Part shown: piece after piece, positions 1 to 8,700 of the stretch
Layout: each line of letters opens with the position of its first letter
How positions within the stretch are numbered: the first letter of the stretch is position 1
Assembly (NCBI GenBank): GCA_038400315.1
Contig: CP151667.1
Span: forward strand, 6,087,174 to 6,151,173
Length of the DNA stretch: 64,000 nt
Source of the DNA: Isosphaeraceae bacterium EP7
Lineage (GTDB): Bacteria; Planctomycetota; Planctomycetia; Isosphaerales; Isosphaeraceae
Direction: 5' to 3'
Notes under the pieces: generated by a model
What the model was told of the DNA's origin: nothing
Seen by the model: only the letters and a program-made list of their open reading frames with translations
The model's database searches: none
Program-made: the position numbers and the translations under genes

Positions 1-2
1 TG

Positions 3-125
3 TATGGAGTCGGCGAGCCATCAAACGAATACTTCAATGTCTTTGATCCCTTGGAGAATCATGGATACGAACTCAGACGATTCAGCGAACTGAGTGGCAA
101 CATCTACGTGGGCTGGGCGAAGTAA
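3..125 (+). CDS. C-terminal end of an unrecognised protein (partial)
   Basis: An open frame enters from the left edge and stops with TAA at 123-125, giving the last 40 residues of a protein (ending NIYVGWAK). The codons read cleanly and the G/C content is lower than in neighbouring genes. The fragment is too short to assign to a family. It shows only that a plus-strand gene ends here. Confidence 0.5.
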   Translation, partial: YGVGEPSNEYFNVFDPLENHGYELRRFSELSGNIYVGWAK

Positions 126-262
126 ATTTGAGCGGATTGTGGGGGCCCGCTGGCCCCCCTCCGGACGCCGAAGAACGTGGCGTCGACGGGCACGCCGAAG
201 AGGAGGCCCTTCGACAGGCATTCCACGCTGAGAATGATCTTGCCGCGAGAGAGACTGTCCCA

Positions 263-451
263 TCACGCGATCGCCTGGAATGCCCTGCCGAGCACGTCTG
301 ATCGCAGGAGGTCACTCCCACCAGCCATGCGAGGTTCGCCAAGTGAGTGCAGTCCCATCTTTGCCCGGCCCAGTCTCCGCTTCCATCCCGACCCCAAGGC
401 CACGAAGACCAAGAGCAGCATGGTTGCGCGGAACCATTTCACCAAAACCAT
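263..451 (-). CDS. possible small exported peptide (weak)
   Basis: A 62-codon minus-strand frame begins with a basic-then-hydrophobic stretch resembling a signal anchor (KWFRATMLLLVFVALGSG). A GAGGA-like ribosome site sits about 5 nt before the ATG. In the same frame coding-like sequence continues after the TGA at 263-265, so this may be a gene broken by a stop rather than a real small protein. No family is recognised. The evidence is the start region alone. Confidence 0.22.
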   Translation of the reverse strand: MVLVKWFRATMLLLVFVALGSGWKRRLGRAKMGLHSLGEPRMAGGSDLLRSDVLGRAFQAIA

Positions 452-565
452 GTGTCCTCAATTGAAATCAAGGATTTTCGTTTTTGCTTCCACCGACCGA
501 AATCACCTAGTAAAAATAAGGATCTCTCGCACAGATTTTTCCTCAAGTCATTAAATTTTAACGAC

Positions 566-594
566 TTAAGAACACCGCATCGAACGTGTATATT
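566..594 (+). promoter_or_regulatory. candidate sigma-70-type promoter for ffh cluster
   Basis: TTAAGA (566-571), a 17-nt spacer and TATATT (589-594) form a plausible -35/-10 pair inside an AT-rich patch. It would give a leader of about 200 nt before ffh. The call is by consensus only. Confidence 0.38.
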
Positions 595-799
595 GCTCAG
601 AACGTGTTGGAGCTTGAAAACGAAACGAACCCAAACGCCAAAATGGCAGCTTGCAGCGCATCCGAGTCAAGGTTAAGCCTCAACGCGAGAACCTCAGGTC
701 AAACCGGAACGAAAGCCGAGACCCTGATCTTGTCGGGACGGCCGCCGGTCGTTACATTGCTTGATTCTTGCTTCCTCGCCTCTCGCCCGGACTTCGCCC

Positions 800-2317
800 A
801 TGTTCGACGACCTACAGAAACGGATGGCCAACGCGTTCGGGCGATTCCGCACCCGCGGCGTGCTGACCGAAGCCAATATCCGCGACGGGCTCGGCGAGGT
901 TCGATCCTCCCTGCTCGAGGCCGACGTCAATTATGACGTGGTCAACGAGTTCATGGCCAAGGTGACCGACCAGGCCATCGGCACCCTGCAGATCAAGAGC
1001 GTCAGGCCCGAGCAGCAGATCGTCAAGATCGTCCACGATCAGCTGATCGAGCTGATGGGGCCGAGCGACCCTTCGATCCGATTCGAGAAGACCGGGCCGA
1101 CGATCATCATGCTCTGCGGGCTCCAGGGGGCGGGCAAGACGACCACCTGCGGCAAGCTCGCCAAGCTCCTCTCTGACCAGGGTCGCAAGCCCTTGCTCGT
1201 GGCGGCCGACTTGCAGCGGCCCGCGGCCGTCGAGCAGCTCCGGGTGATCGGCAAGCAGCTCGACGTCCCGGTCCACGGGTCCGACGGGTCCACGGCCGAC
1301 CCGGTCAAGGTCTGCCAAGACTCGATCCTCGCCGCCAACCGCCTGGGCCGCGACACCATCATTCTCGACACCGCCGGCCGGCTTCATGTCGACGACGACC
1401 TGATGCGCGAGCTGCAGCAGATCGAGAAGAAGGTCAAGCCGCAGCACGTCTACTTCGTCTGCGACGCGCTGACCGGCCAGGATGCGGTGGCCTCGGCCTC
1501 GACCTTCAACAAGGCCCTGGAACTCGACGGGGTCATCCTCACCAAACTCGACGGCGACGCACGCGGCGGCGCGGCCCTGTCGGTCCGGAAGGTGACGGGA
1601 GTTCCGGTCAAGTTCGTGGGCAAAGGGGAGAAGCTCGACAAACTCGAGGCCTTCAACCCCGAGCGCATCGCCGGCCAGATCCTGGGCATGGGCGACATCG
1701 TCGGCCTGGTCGAGTCGGCCCAGAAGGTGGTCGACGAGGACGAGGCAAAGCGTCAGCAAGAGAAGCTGGCCAAGGGGAAGTTCGACCTCAACGACTTCCG
1801 CCAGCAGATCGTCCAGATGAAGAAGATGGGGTCGGTCCGCGACCTCATGAAGATGATCCCCGGCCTGAGCGCCATGCCCGTCGACCTCGACTCGATGGAC
1901 GCCGACGGCGAGGTCAAGCGGATCCAGGGGATCATCGACAGCATGACGCCCGACGAGCGGGCGTTCCCGGCCAAGATCGACATCGGCCGTCGGCGCCGGA
2001 TCGCCGCCGGAGCGGGCGTCGACCCGTCGGACATCTCGGGCCTGGTCAAGCAGTTCGACGCGATGGCCTCGGTCGTCAAGCAGATGGCCCAGATGTCGAT
2101 GCTCGACAAGATCCGCGCCCTCTCGGGCATGGGCCACGCCGGCGCCTTCAATCCGGGGGCCAAGCTGTTTGCCCCCAAGATGGGCTCCGGCAAGCGGCTC
2201 AGCCCCAAGGAACGCGAGAAGCTGAAGAAAGACCGCGAGAAGGAAGAGCGCAAGCGCCGCCGAGAGATGAAGGACGGCAAGGGAAGCGACCCCAACAACC
2301 CCGCCCGTCCCACCTGA
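800..2317 (+). CDS. ffh: signal recognition particle protein Ffh
   Basis: Ffh is the GTPase that, with SRP RNA, binds signal sequences of nascent inner-membrane proteins and delivers ribosomes to FtsY. The 505-residue protein has the N domain (about 1-95), then the G domain with P-loop GLQGAGKTT (about 107-115), DTAGR and TKLDGDARGG motifs, and a methionine-rich M domain from about residue 325 ending in a very basic tail. The start at 800 (MFDDLQKRM) fits the family; an in-frame upstream ATG at 761 adds 13 unlikely residues. It is first in the cluster ffh-rpsP-trmD-rplS, a classical bacterial arrangement. About 250 bases separate it from rpsP, so rpsP may have extra transcriptional input. Confidence 0.97.
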   Translation: MFDDLQKRMANAFGRFRTRGVLTEANIRDGLGEVRSSLLEADVNYDVVNEFMAKVTDQAIGTLQIKSVRPEQQIVKIVHDQLIELMGPSDPSIRFEKTGPTIIMLCGLQGAGKTTTCGKLAKLLSDQGRKPLLVAADLQRPAAVEQLRVIGKQLDVPVHGSDGSTADPVKVCQDSILAANRLGRDTIILDTAGRLHVDDDLMRELQQIEKKVKPQHVYFVCDALTGQDAVASASTFNKALELDGVILTKLDGDARGGAALSVRKVTGVPVKFVGKGEKLDKLEAFNPERIAGQILGMGDIVGLVESAQKVVDEDEAKRQQEKLAKGKFDLNDFRQQIVQMKKMGSVRDLMKMIPGLSAMPVDLDSMDADGEVKRIQGIIDSMTPDERAFPAKIDIGRRRRIAAGAGVDPSDISGLVKQFDAMASVVKQMAQMSMLDKIRALSGMGHAGAFNPGAKLFAPKMGSGKRLSPKEREKLKKDREKEERKRRREMKDGKGSDPNNPARPT

Positions 2318-2564
2318 CGAGGCCACCAAGCCAAAGAGGCCCGGCCGGCGACCACCGTTCGCCCCGCCGGGCCAGTCCGTGCACGTTCGCCGTCCGATCA
2401 GGAGATGACCGAGGCCGACCTGGCTCTCGTCGGGAGAAACCCCGACGACCGGGACGGCCGAGGCGCGAGGCCGCCGCGGCTCGGGACGCGGCCTCGTCCT
2501 AATGTGGGGTCTCCGACGTGTCTCGCCATGCGTCCGAGCCGTGTTCGAAGTGTAGGAGTCTCGA

Positions 2565-2930
2565 GTGGTCCGCCTCCGCATGAAGTCGTTCGGCCGTCTC
2601 CACCGCCCCTTCTTCCGCATCTGCGCCATGGACGCCCGGTCCCCCCGCGACGGCAAGGCGATCGAGGAATTGGGGCACTACGACCCGATGGTCCGCGAGC
2701 TTGACAAGCGCGCCGTGCTGAACGCCAGCCGGATCCGCTACTGGCTCTCCGTCGGCGCCCAGCCGAGCGAGAAGGTCCAGTCGATCCTGGATCGTCACGG
2801 CATCGTCAAGCCCAAGCCGGGCGAAGACTGGAAGCTCCCCGAGCCCACCCCGGTCGCCCCCGCCTCGCTGGCCCCGACCCTGGCCTCGGCCCCCGTCGCG
2901 ACCTCGACGGCCACCCCGCCCACCGCCTGA
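2565..2930 (+). CDS. rpsP: 30S ribosomal protein S16
   Basis: S16 is a small-subunit assembly protein that binds 16S rRNA. The start is a GTG preceded by AGGAG (2554-2558). The core begins MVRLRMKSFGRLHRPFFRI and contains the family-typical LGHYDP and RIRYWLSVGAQPS stretches. The protein is 121 residues; the conserved core ends near residue 85 and is followed by a Pro/Ala/Thr-rich tail of about 35 residues that is absent from short S16 proteins. It lies upstream of trmD, but rimM, which usually sits between them, is missing here. Confidence 0.96.
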   Translation: MVRLRMKSFGRLHRPFFRICAMDARSPRDGKAIEELGHYDPMVRELDKRAVLNASRIRYWLSVGAQPSEKVQSILDRHGIVKPKPGEDWKLPEPTPVAPASLAPTLASAPVATSTATPPTA

Positions 2931-2999
2931 GCCGGAACCGGCACGTACCGAGACGCGGCGAATCGACCCGACCAGTCAGGCAGCAAAGCGACCCGCCCT

Positions 3000-3839
3000 A
3001 TGTCCCCGCCCGCGATCCGGTTCGACCTGTTGACGCTCTTCCCAGGGCTGTTCGAGGGCTTCCTGTCCGAGAGCATCCTGGGCCGGGCGATCGCGGGGGG
3101 ACTGGTCGAGGTGGGACTCTGGGACATCCGCCAGTGGGCCGAGGGCCGGCACAAGCAGGTGGACGACCGCCCTTTCGGCGGCGGCCCCGGCATGGTGCTC
3201 ATGGCCCCCCCGGTCGTCGCGGCGGTCGAGGCGGTGAGGGCCAAGGGTGAAGACCCCGGCCGACTCATCGCCCTGACCCCGCAAGGCCGGCGGCTCGACC
3301 AGGCGTTGGTCCGCGACCTTGCCGGCTCAAGCCGCCTGGTCCTGCTCTGCGGCCGCTATGAAGGGTTCGATGAGCGCATCCTCGACGTGCTGGAGCCCGA
3401 GCTCGTGTCCATCGGCGACTATGTCCTGTCCGGCGGCGAAGTGCCGGCCATGGTCCTGGTCGACGCCGTCATGCGGCTGATCCCGGGGGTCCTCGGCGAT
3501 GCCGAGAGCGCCCTGGACGAGTCGTTCGGGCCCGAGACCGGCCTGGAATATCCCCACTACACGCGTCCGCGCGAGTACAGGGACCGGGCCGTGCCGGAGG
3601 TCCTCTTGAATGGCGACCACGCCGCGATCGACCGCTGGAGACGCGAGCAGGGCCGGATCCGCACCGCCGAACGCCGGGGCGACCTGGTCGTTCCGACCGC
3701 CACGGGACCGAAAACACCGAAGAGGGCGAAGCCGACGGGCCAACCGCAGGCCGACGCCCGACCCGAGACCGACGACCGAACACCGCAATCCCCCCCCGAA
3801 GAGCCCGGCCACGCCGGCGCACCGGGGCGGACGGAGTAA
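3000..3839 (+). CDS. trmD: tRNA (guanine-N1)-methyltransferase TrmD
   Basis: TrmD methylates G37 next to the anticodon of tRNAs reading CNN codons, using S-adenosylmethionine bound in a trefoil knot. The 279-residue sequence shows the N-terminal FDLLTLFPGLFEGFL, the RPFGGGPGMV loop, and knot motifs LLCGRYEGFDERI and IGDYVLSGGE. The conserved fold ends near residue 235; the rest is a Pro/Arg/Glu-rich extension that looks unstructured. It is 69 bp after rpsP and 3 bp before rplS, so it is probably co-transcribed and closely coupled to rplS. Confidence 0.96.
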   Translation: MSPPAIRFDLLTLFPGLFEGFLSESILGRAIAGGLVEVGLWDIRQWAEGRHKQVDDRPFGGGPGMVLMAPPVVAAVEAVRAKGEDPGRLIALTPQGRRLDQALVRDLAGSSRLVLLCGRYEGFDERILDVLEPELVSIGDYVLSGGEVPAMVLVDAVMRLIPGVLGDAESALDESFGPETGLEYPHYTRPREYRDRAVPEVLLNGDHAAIDRWRREQGRIRTAERRGDLVVPTATGPKTPKRAKPTGQPQADARPETDDRTPQSPPEEPGHAGAPGRTE

Positions 3840-3842
3840 CCC

Positions 3843-4328
3843 ATGCAGAACCGTTTGATGGAGCTGGTCGAACAATCCAGCATGAAGGCGACGCTCCCCA
3901 AGTTCGAGATCGGCGACACCGTGGACGTCCACGTGCGCATCTTGGAAGGGGAGAAGGAGCGCATCCAGATCTTCAACGGCGTCGTCATCGCCCGCTCGGG
4001 CGAGAAGACCCGCGAGATGTTCGTCGTCCGCCGGATCGTGCAGGGCGAAGGCGTCGAGCGTAAGTTCCCGCTCCACTCGCCGCGCATCGCCGACATCGTC
4101 GTGAAGCGATCCGGCAAGGTTCGCCGGGCCAAGCTGTACTTCCTCCGCGACCGGACCGGCAAGGCCGTCCGCCTCAAGGAGCGGTTCCCGTCCGGCAACG
4201 CGACCAGCGAGCAGGCCAAGGCCGCCAAGGCCGAACGCCGCGCCGCCCGGTCCGCCCGCAAGGTCGAGCGTGCCGAGCGTGCCGCCGCCTCCAAGGCCGG
4301 CACCACGGCGACCCCGGCCTCCGAGTGA
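3843..4328 (+). CDS. rplS: 50S ribosomal protein L19
   Basis: L19 lies at the subunit interface of the ribosome. The 161-residue protein carries the family core (FEIGDTVDVHVRI, IQIFNGVVIARSG, VRRIVQGEGVERKFPLHSP, VRRAKLYFLRDRTGKAVRLKE) over about residues 1-115. It then has an Ala/Lys/Arg-rich tail of about 45 residues, longer than usual for the family. It begins 3 bp after the trmD stop, and a strong hairpin terminator follows 26 bp after its own stop. Confidence 0.96.
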   Translation: MQNRLMELVEQSSMKATLPKFEIGDTVDVHVRILEGEKERIQIFNGVVIARSGEKTREMFVVRRIVQGEGVERKFPLHSPRIADIVVKRSGKVRRAKLYFLRDRTGKAVRLKERFPSGNATSEQAKAAKAERRAARSARKVERAERAAASKAGTTATPASE

Positions 4329-4354
4329 CCTCGGACGCCTGAAACCGAACGCAA

Positions 4355-4393
4355 CGCGGGCGGGCCCCTCCAGTTTGGAGGGGCCCGCCCGCG
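4355..4393. terminator. strong bidirectional hairpin between rplS and terC
   Basis: A 17-bp perfect GC-rich stem (arms 4355-4371 and 4377-4393) encloses the 5-nt loop AGTTT. It sits between two convergent genes and would serve as a terminator for both, although the trailing T tract is short. Confidence 0.8.
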
Positions 4394-4423
4394 GTCGTTT
4401 CGGTTGCCCCGAAGCCTCGGAGA

Positions 4424-5299
4424 TCAGGCCTGCTTGTCGCCCTCGGCGATCTCAGTCAGGATCTCGTCCCCATGATGCGGCCCGGCCTTGGGCCGGTAGA
4501 GCATGCTGGCGATGAGGATTGAGATCATCCCGCCCCAGAAGAGCCAGTCGGGCATCTCGAAGGCGAAGTTGCGGACGGACTCGGGCAGGCCCAGCCGCCA
4601 GTCGCCCGCGGGCAGGTCGATGTGCTTGCCCCTGAGCCCGGTGGGATGAAGCGCGGTGTGGATGCCCTCTCCGACGAGCTTCAGGCCGATCCAGGCGACC
4701 AGCACGTAGGCCCCGGCGGCAAGCCCCGCGAAGCGCTCCAGCAGGATCAGGAAATAGCCGGCGACGAATCGCATGGTGATGATGCCGAGGATGCCGCCGG
4801 CGTAGACCACCGCCAGCTCGATGGTCAGGTCGAAACCCAGGATGTTGGCGATTACCGTGTCGCGGAGGTCTTCACGCAGGCCGTCGGCCATGGCCACCGC
4901 GGCGAGGATCGAGTCGATCGAGAAGGCGATGTCGGCGACCTCGACGTTGAAAACCGTCCGCCAGAAGCCGTACCCCGGGCGGCTCGCGGTGCCACCTTCA
5001 CTGCCGTGGTCCCCTGAGAACAGGTGGCCGATCGCCAGATAGAGCAGGTAGAGGCCGCCGAACAGCTTGAGGAACCAGTAGTCTAGCAGCGACGCCGCGA
5101 AGAGCACCGCGATCGCGCGGAAGGCGAATGCGCCGATGATCCCGTAGCGCAGCGCGTGCTTCTGCCCCTCCTTGGGCAGGTGGCGGACCATCACGGCGAG
5201 AACCAGGGCGTTGTCCGCGCTGAGAAGGCCCTCCAGGATCACCAGGAACAGGACCGTCCAAGCAAGGACGCCGATGTCTGGCAAGGTCAACGCCCACAT
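4424..5299 (-). CDS. TerC-family integral membrane protein
   Basis: TerC-family proteins are multi-span membrane proteins implicated in metal (for example manganese) export or tellurite tolerance. The 291-residue product has about seven to eight hydrophobic segments and the family motifs LEGLLSADNALVLAVMVRHLP and DIAFSIDSILAAVA, whose acidic residues lie in the membrane. The start at 5299 (MWALTLPDIG) is chosen because GGAGGAG lies upstream; the longer frame upstream is Arg/Pro-rich and unlike the family. The tail contains HHGDE, possibly metal-binding. It is convergent with rplS and divergent from the surface protein gene at 5712. Confidence 0.9.
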   Translation of the reverse strand: MWALTLPDIGVLAWTVLFLVILEGLLSADNALVLAVMVRHLPKEGQKHALRYGIIGAFAFRAIAVLFAASLLDYWFLKLFGGLYLLYLAIGHLFSGDHGSEGGTASRPGYGFWRTVFNVEVADIAFSIDSILAAVAMADGLREDLRDTVIANILGFDLTIELAVVYAGGILGIITMRFVAGYFLILLERFAGLAAGAYVLVAWIGLKLVGEGIHTALHPTGLRGKHIDLPAGDWRLGLPESVRNFAFEMPDWLFWGGMISILIASMLYRPKAGPHHGDEILTEIAEGDKQA

Positions 5300-5711
5300 G
5301 CCGGGAAACTCCTCCGACTGCCGAAAGGTGCGGGGACGGGGACCCCGCGGGGCCGCGGGCATCGTCGGTCGCCTGCCGCGGCTTTGGGGGAAGGGTGGTC
5401 CCCGCCATCCAATTTCTCTTTCCGATCCGATGCGGATGGGCCACGTGCCCGGAGACGGGGCATTGCGCCCTGGGCGGGCGGGCGCAGTCCCCATCGGAAG
5501 CGATCATGATCGCATCTCCTTGCAGGCGGCGGCAAGGGACGACTATCGCCGCCGTGGGCTGCCGTGAATGGCCCGCTCGGTCGGGATCACAGCCGGGTCG
5601 ATTCCTTGCATCCACGGTTTGCAGGCCGTGCTTCCATCCCCTATCCTTTTCTAGCCCCGCCGGGCCATCCCGGCGACGGCCCGGCGCAATGCCACGCGGA
5701 AGGACCCATCG
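5300..5711. other. intergenic region between terC and the surface protein gene
   Basis: These 412 bases separate divergent genes and should hold promoters for both. Several GC-rich inverted repeats are present, but no manganese-riboswitch pattern could be supported by eye. AAGGA lies 6-11 nt before the ATG at 5712. Confidence 0.5.
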
Positions 5712-8700
5712 ATGAGCTCGCGCCGGAACCCCCATCGCGCCAGGATCGCACTCGAATCGCTCGAGGCTCGCAGAGCCCCGGTCGCCGACTTCGCCCTGGC
5801 GATCGGCCTGGGGGTCGCCCATTCCGAATCGTATGTTGACCTGAAGATCAACGCCACGGCCGGGGATGCCGCCGGCAATGTCGTCGTGGTCGGCTCGGTC
5901 CTGGGCACGGCGAATTTCGGGACGACGGCCAGCCCGTTGAACTTGACCAACTCGGGGATGCGCGACGGCTTCGCCGCCAAGTTCTCGGCGGACGGGTCCC
6001 TCGTCTGGGCGAAGACTCTGGCCGGGATGACCCCGTCGGCGTTCTCGCAGGGCTCGGCCGTGACCCTCGATGCCCAGGGGAACTTTCTGATCTCGGGAGT
6101 CTACAACGGCTCGGTCGACTTCGACCCGGGGGCCGGCACGCACCTCATGACGACGGCCGCCGACAGCTACGACGCCTATGTCCTCAAGCTCACGTCCTCG
6201 GGGGCATTCGCCTGGTCCGCGGTCGTGGCGGGGACCAACGGCTCGTACGCGTACAACCAGGCGACCTCGATCGCCGTGGACCCAGCGACCGGAGACGTCG
6301 CCTTCGCAGGCTCGTTCACGGGCCAGTCCGGCCTGATGGGCGCCACGTTCGACGCCGGTTACCGCACAGAACAGTTCGTTGCCAGGCTCGGGCCCGACGG
6401 CCAGCTCCGCTGGGCGGTGTCCACGGCCGGCTCGGCGTCATCGGTGGCTCAGGCGACCGGACTCGCGTTCGACGGGCTGGGCAGCGTCATCAACGTCGGC
6501 TTCTATGCGGGGACGGTGGACTTCGATCCGGGGCCCGGCCAGGTGCTGCTCGCCGGCGCGGGCGGTCGTGACGCCTACGTTCAGAAGCTCGACAGCCTGG
6601 GGAATTTGCTCTGGGTCAGGGGGTTCGGCTCGACCGACTTCGATCAGGCGAATGCCGTGGCCGTCGATGGGGCGAACCGAGTGATCGTTACCGGGTCGTT
6701 CAGCGGCTCGGTCGTCTTCGATCCGTCGAGCTCCGCGTCAACCTTGACTTCGGGCGGCGACTTCGACGGCTTCGTCGCTGTTGTCGGCCCGACCGGATCG
6801 CTCTCCTGGGTCCGGCAGGTCCAGGAGCAGGCGGGGGGAAGCTCCGGCGGCCTCGGCCTGGCGGTCGACGCGGGGGGCCGCATCTTCGTCGACGGCTTCT
6901 TTTCCGGCACGGCGAACTTCAATCCGGCCGGAGCGGCCGTCTCCAGAACAAGCGCTGGGCAGTACGACGTCTTTCTCGCCACCTACAGCGGCTCGGGCTC
7001 GCTCTATGGCGTCCTCCAGGCGGGCGGCACTGGCAACGACGTCGCATTCGGCCTGGGAATAACTCCCGGCGGCGATGCCTGGATCGCTGGGAACTATGCC
7101 GGCCCTGCGCAGTTCGGCGGGGTGGGATCATTGCCCGCCGTCGGAGCCGTAAGCGTCTTCCTGGCCCGTGTCGTCCAGCCGATCCCCCCCGTCGCGCCGC
7201 TCGCTCCGACGCTCCAGCCGGGCAGTGACTCGGGCTCGAGCAATTCCGACTCGATCACGAATGTCGCCCAGCCAGTCTTTGATCTGGCGGGGATCGTGGC
7301 CGGCAACACCGCGAGCCTGATGCGAGACGGCCTGATCGTGGCCAGCCGGGTCGGCCCCGGGCCACTGGCCGATCCGGGGCCGATCGCCGATGGCGTCCAT
7401 CAATACTCAGTCAATCAGACCGACCCCTCGGGTACGGCTGGCGCATCGGGCCCGTTCGTGGCGGTGACCTACCTCGGCACGAAACCGGCGGCCCCCACCT
7501 CGTTGACCCTGCTGGCGATCGATGACAGCGCGACACCCGGCGACAGCATCACGAACGTGGCCCAGCCCAGGCTGACGGGCTCGGCCGTCACTGGGCTGAC
7601 GGTCCAGATCGTCGACGCATCATTGAACATCGTCGCGACCACCGTGGCCAACTCCTCGGGGGCCTACACGGCGCGTCCCGTCGCGGCGCTCGCCGACGGC
7701 ACTTACACCCTCTTTGCCCGGAGCGTGGACATCGCCGGGAATCAGGGACGATTAAGCCAGGCGTTCTCTCTCACGATCAAGGCGAGCCTGCCCGCCACCC
7801 TCGGGACGCCCGGCTTACTGGCGGCCGACGATAGCGGCACGGTCGGCGACGGCATCACGAACGTCGTCCAGCCCAGGCTGACGGGCTCGGCGACGGCGGG
7901 AACCGAGGTGCAGCTCGTCGATTCGGCCGGTTCGATCATCGCAACGGGGCTGGCGTCGGGGTCGGGTGTGTACACGATCCGGGTTCCGTCTCCGTTGATC
8001 AACGGGACATCCACCTATCGAACACGCGTCGTCGACGCGGCGGGGAATCTCGGCGTCCTCAGCCCGTCGTTCTCGCTGGTCGTCCTGAATGGCAAGCCCG
8101 CCGCGCCGCTCGCGCCGACGCTCTTCCCGGGAGATGACAGCGGCGTGGGGGGGGATGGGATCACCAACGTCGTGCAGCCCAGGCTGACGGGTGTCGTTGC
8201 CGGCGGCCTGACGGTGCAACTGGTCGACCCGGCCAGGCCCGACGTGGTGCTCGGTTCGACGGTTGCGGACGGATCCGGCGTTTATCTGGTCCGTCCGGCG
8301 GCGCCCCTGCCCCAGGGGGGCAACTCGCTGGCGGTGCGTGTGGTCGACGTCGCCGGGAATACGAGCGAGGTCGGGGCCAGGTTGTCGCTCACGATCATGA
8401 CCGCCCCGCCCGCGACGCCCGCCGCACCTACGCTGTTTCTAGCAGACGACACGGGCATTGCCGGCGATGGAGTCACCGCGGTGCGACGGCCCAGGTTCGC
8501 CGGGTTGGCCGCGGTGGGCTCCTCGGTCGAGCTGATCGACGCCCAGGGACTGGTGATCGGCTCGGCCAGGGCGTCCGCCACCGACGGCTCGTACGTCGTC
8601 CAGCCCTGGGCTTCGCTGCCGTTGTACGCCAGCTCGGTGCGAGTGCGTGCCACCGACCTGGCGGGGAATCCGTCGGCCGCAGGCGCCTCGTTCGCGGTGT

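Larger units (their letters stand above)
126..799. other. gene-poor leader region upstream of ffh
   Basis: These 674 bases hold no convincing long gene. The left part is GC-rich and the middle (about 450-600) is distinctly AT-rich. A candidate promoter lies at 566-594. A short minus-strand frame with a signal-like start lies at 263-451. Nothing else is recognised. Confidence 0.6.

Noticed and set aside
812-2656. Long minus-strand frame opposite ffh and rpsP
   Set aside because: It is antisense to clear ffh and rpsP sequence. Its length comes from strong G/C bias at codon third positions and no family resemblance is visible.
5300-5560. Possible manganese (yybP-ykoY) riboswitch before the TerC gene
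   Set aside because: Such riboswitches often precede terC homologues, but the conserved loops could not be found in this GC-rich leader.
4998-6143. 381-codon minus-strand frame across the terC promoter region
   Set aside because: It overlaps terC and the surface protein gene in the wrong frame and is Arg/Gly/Pro-rich without hydrophobic segments.
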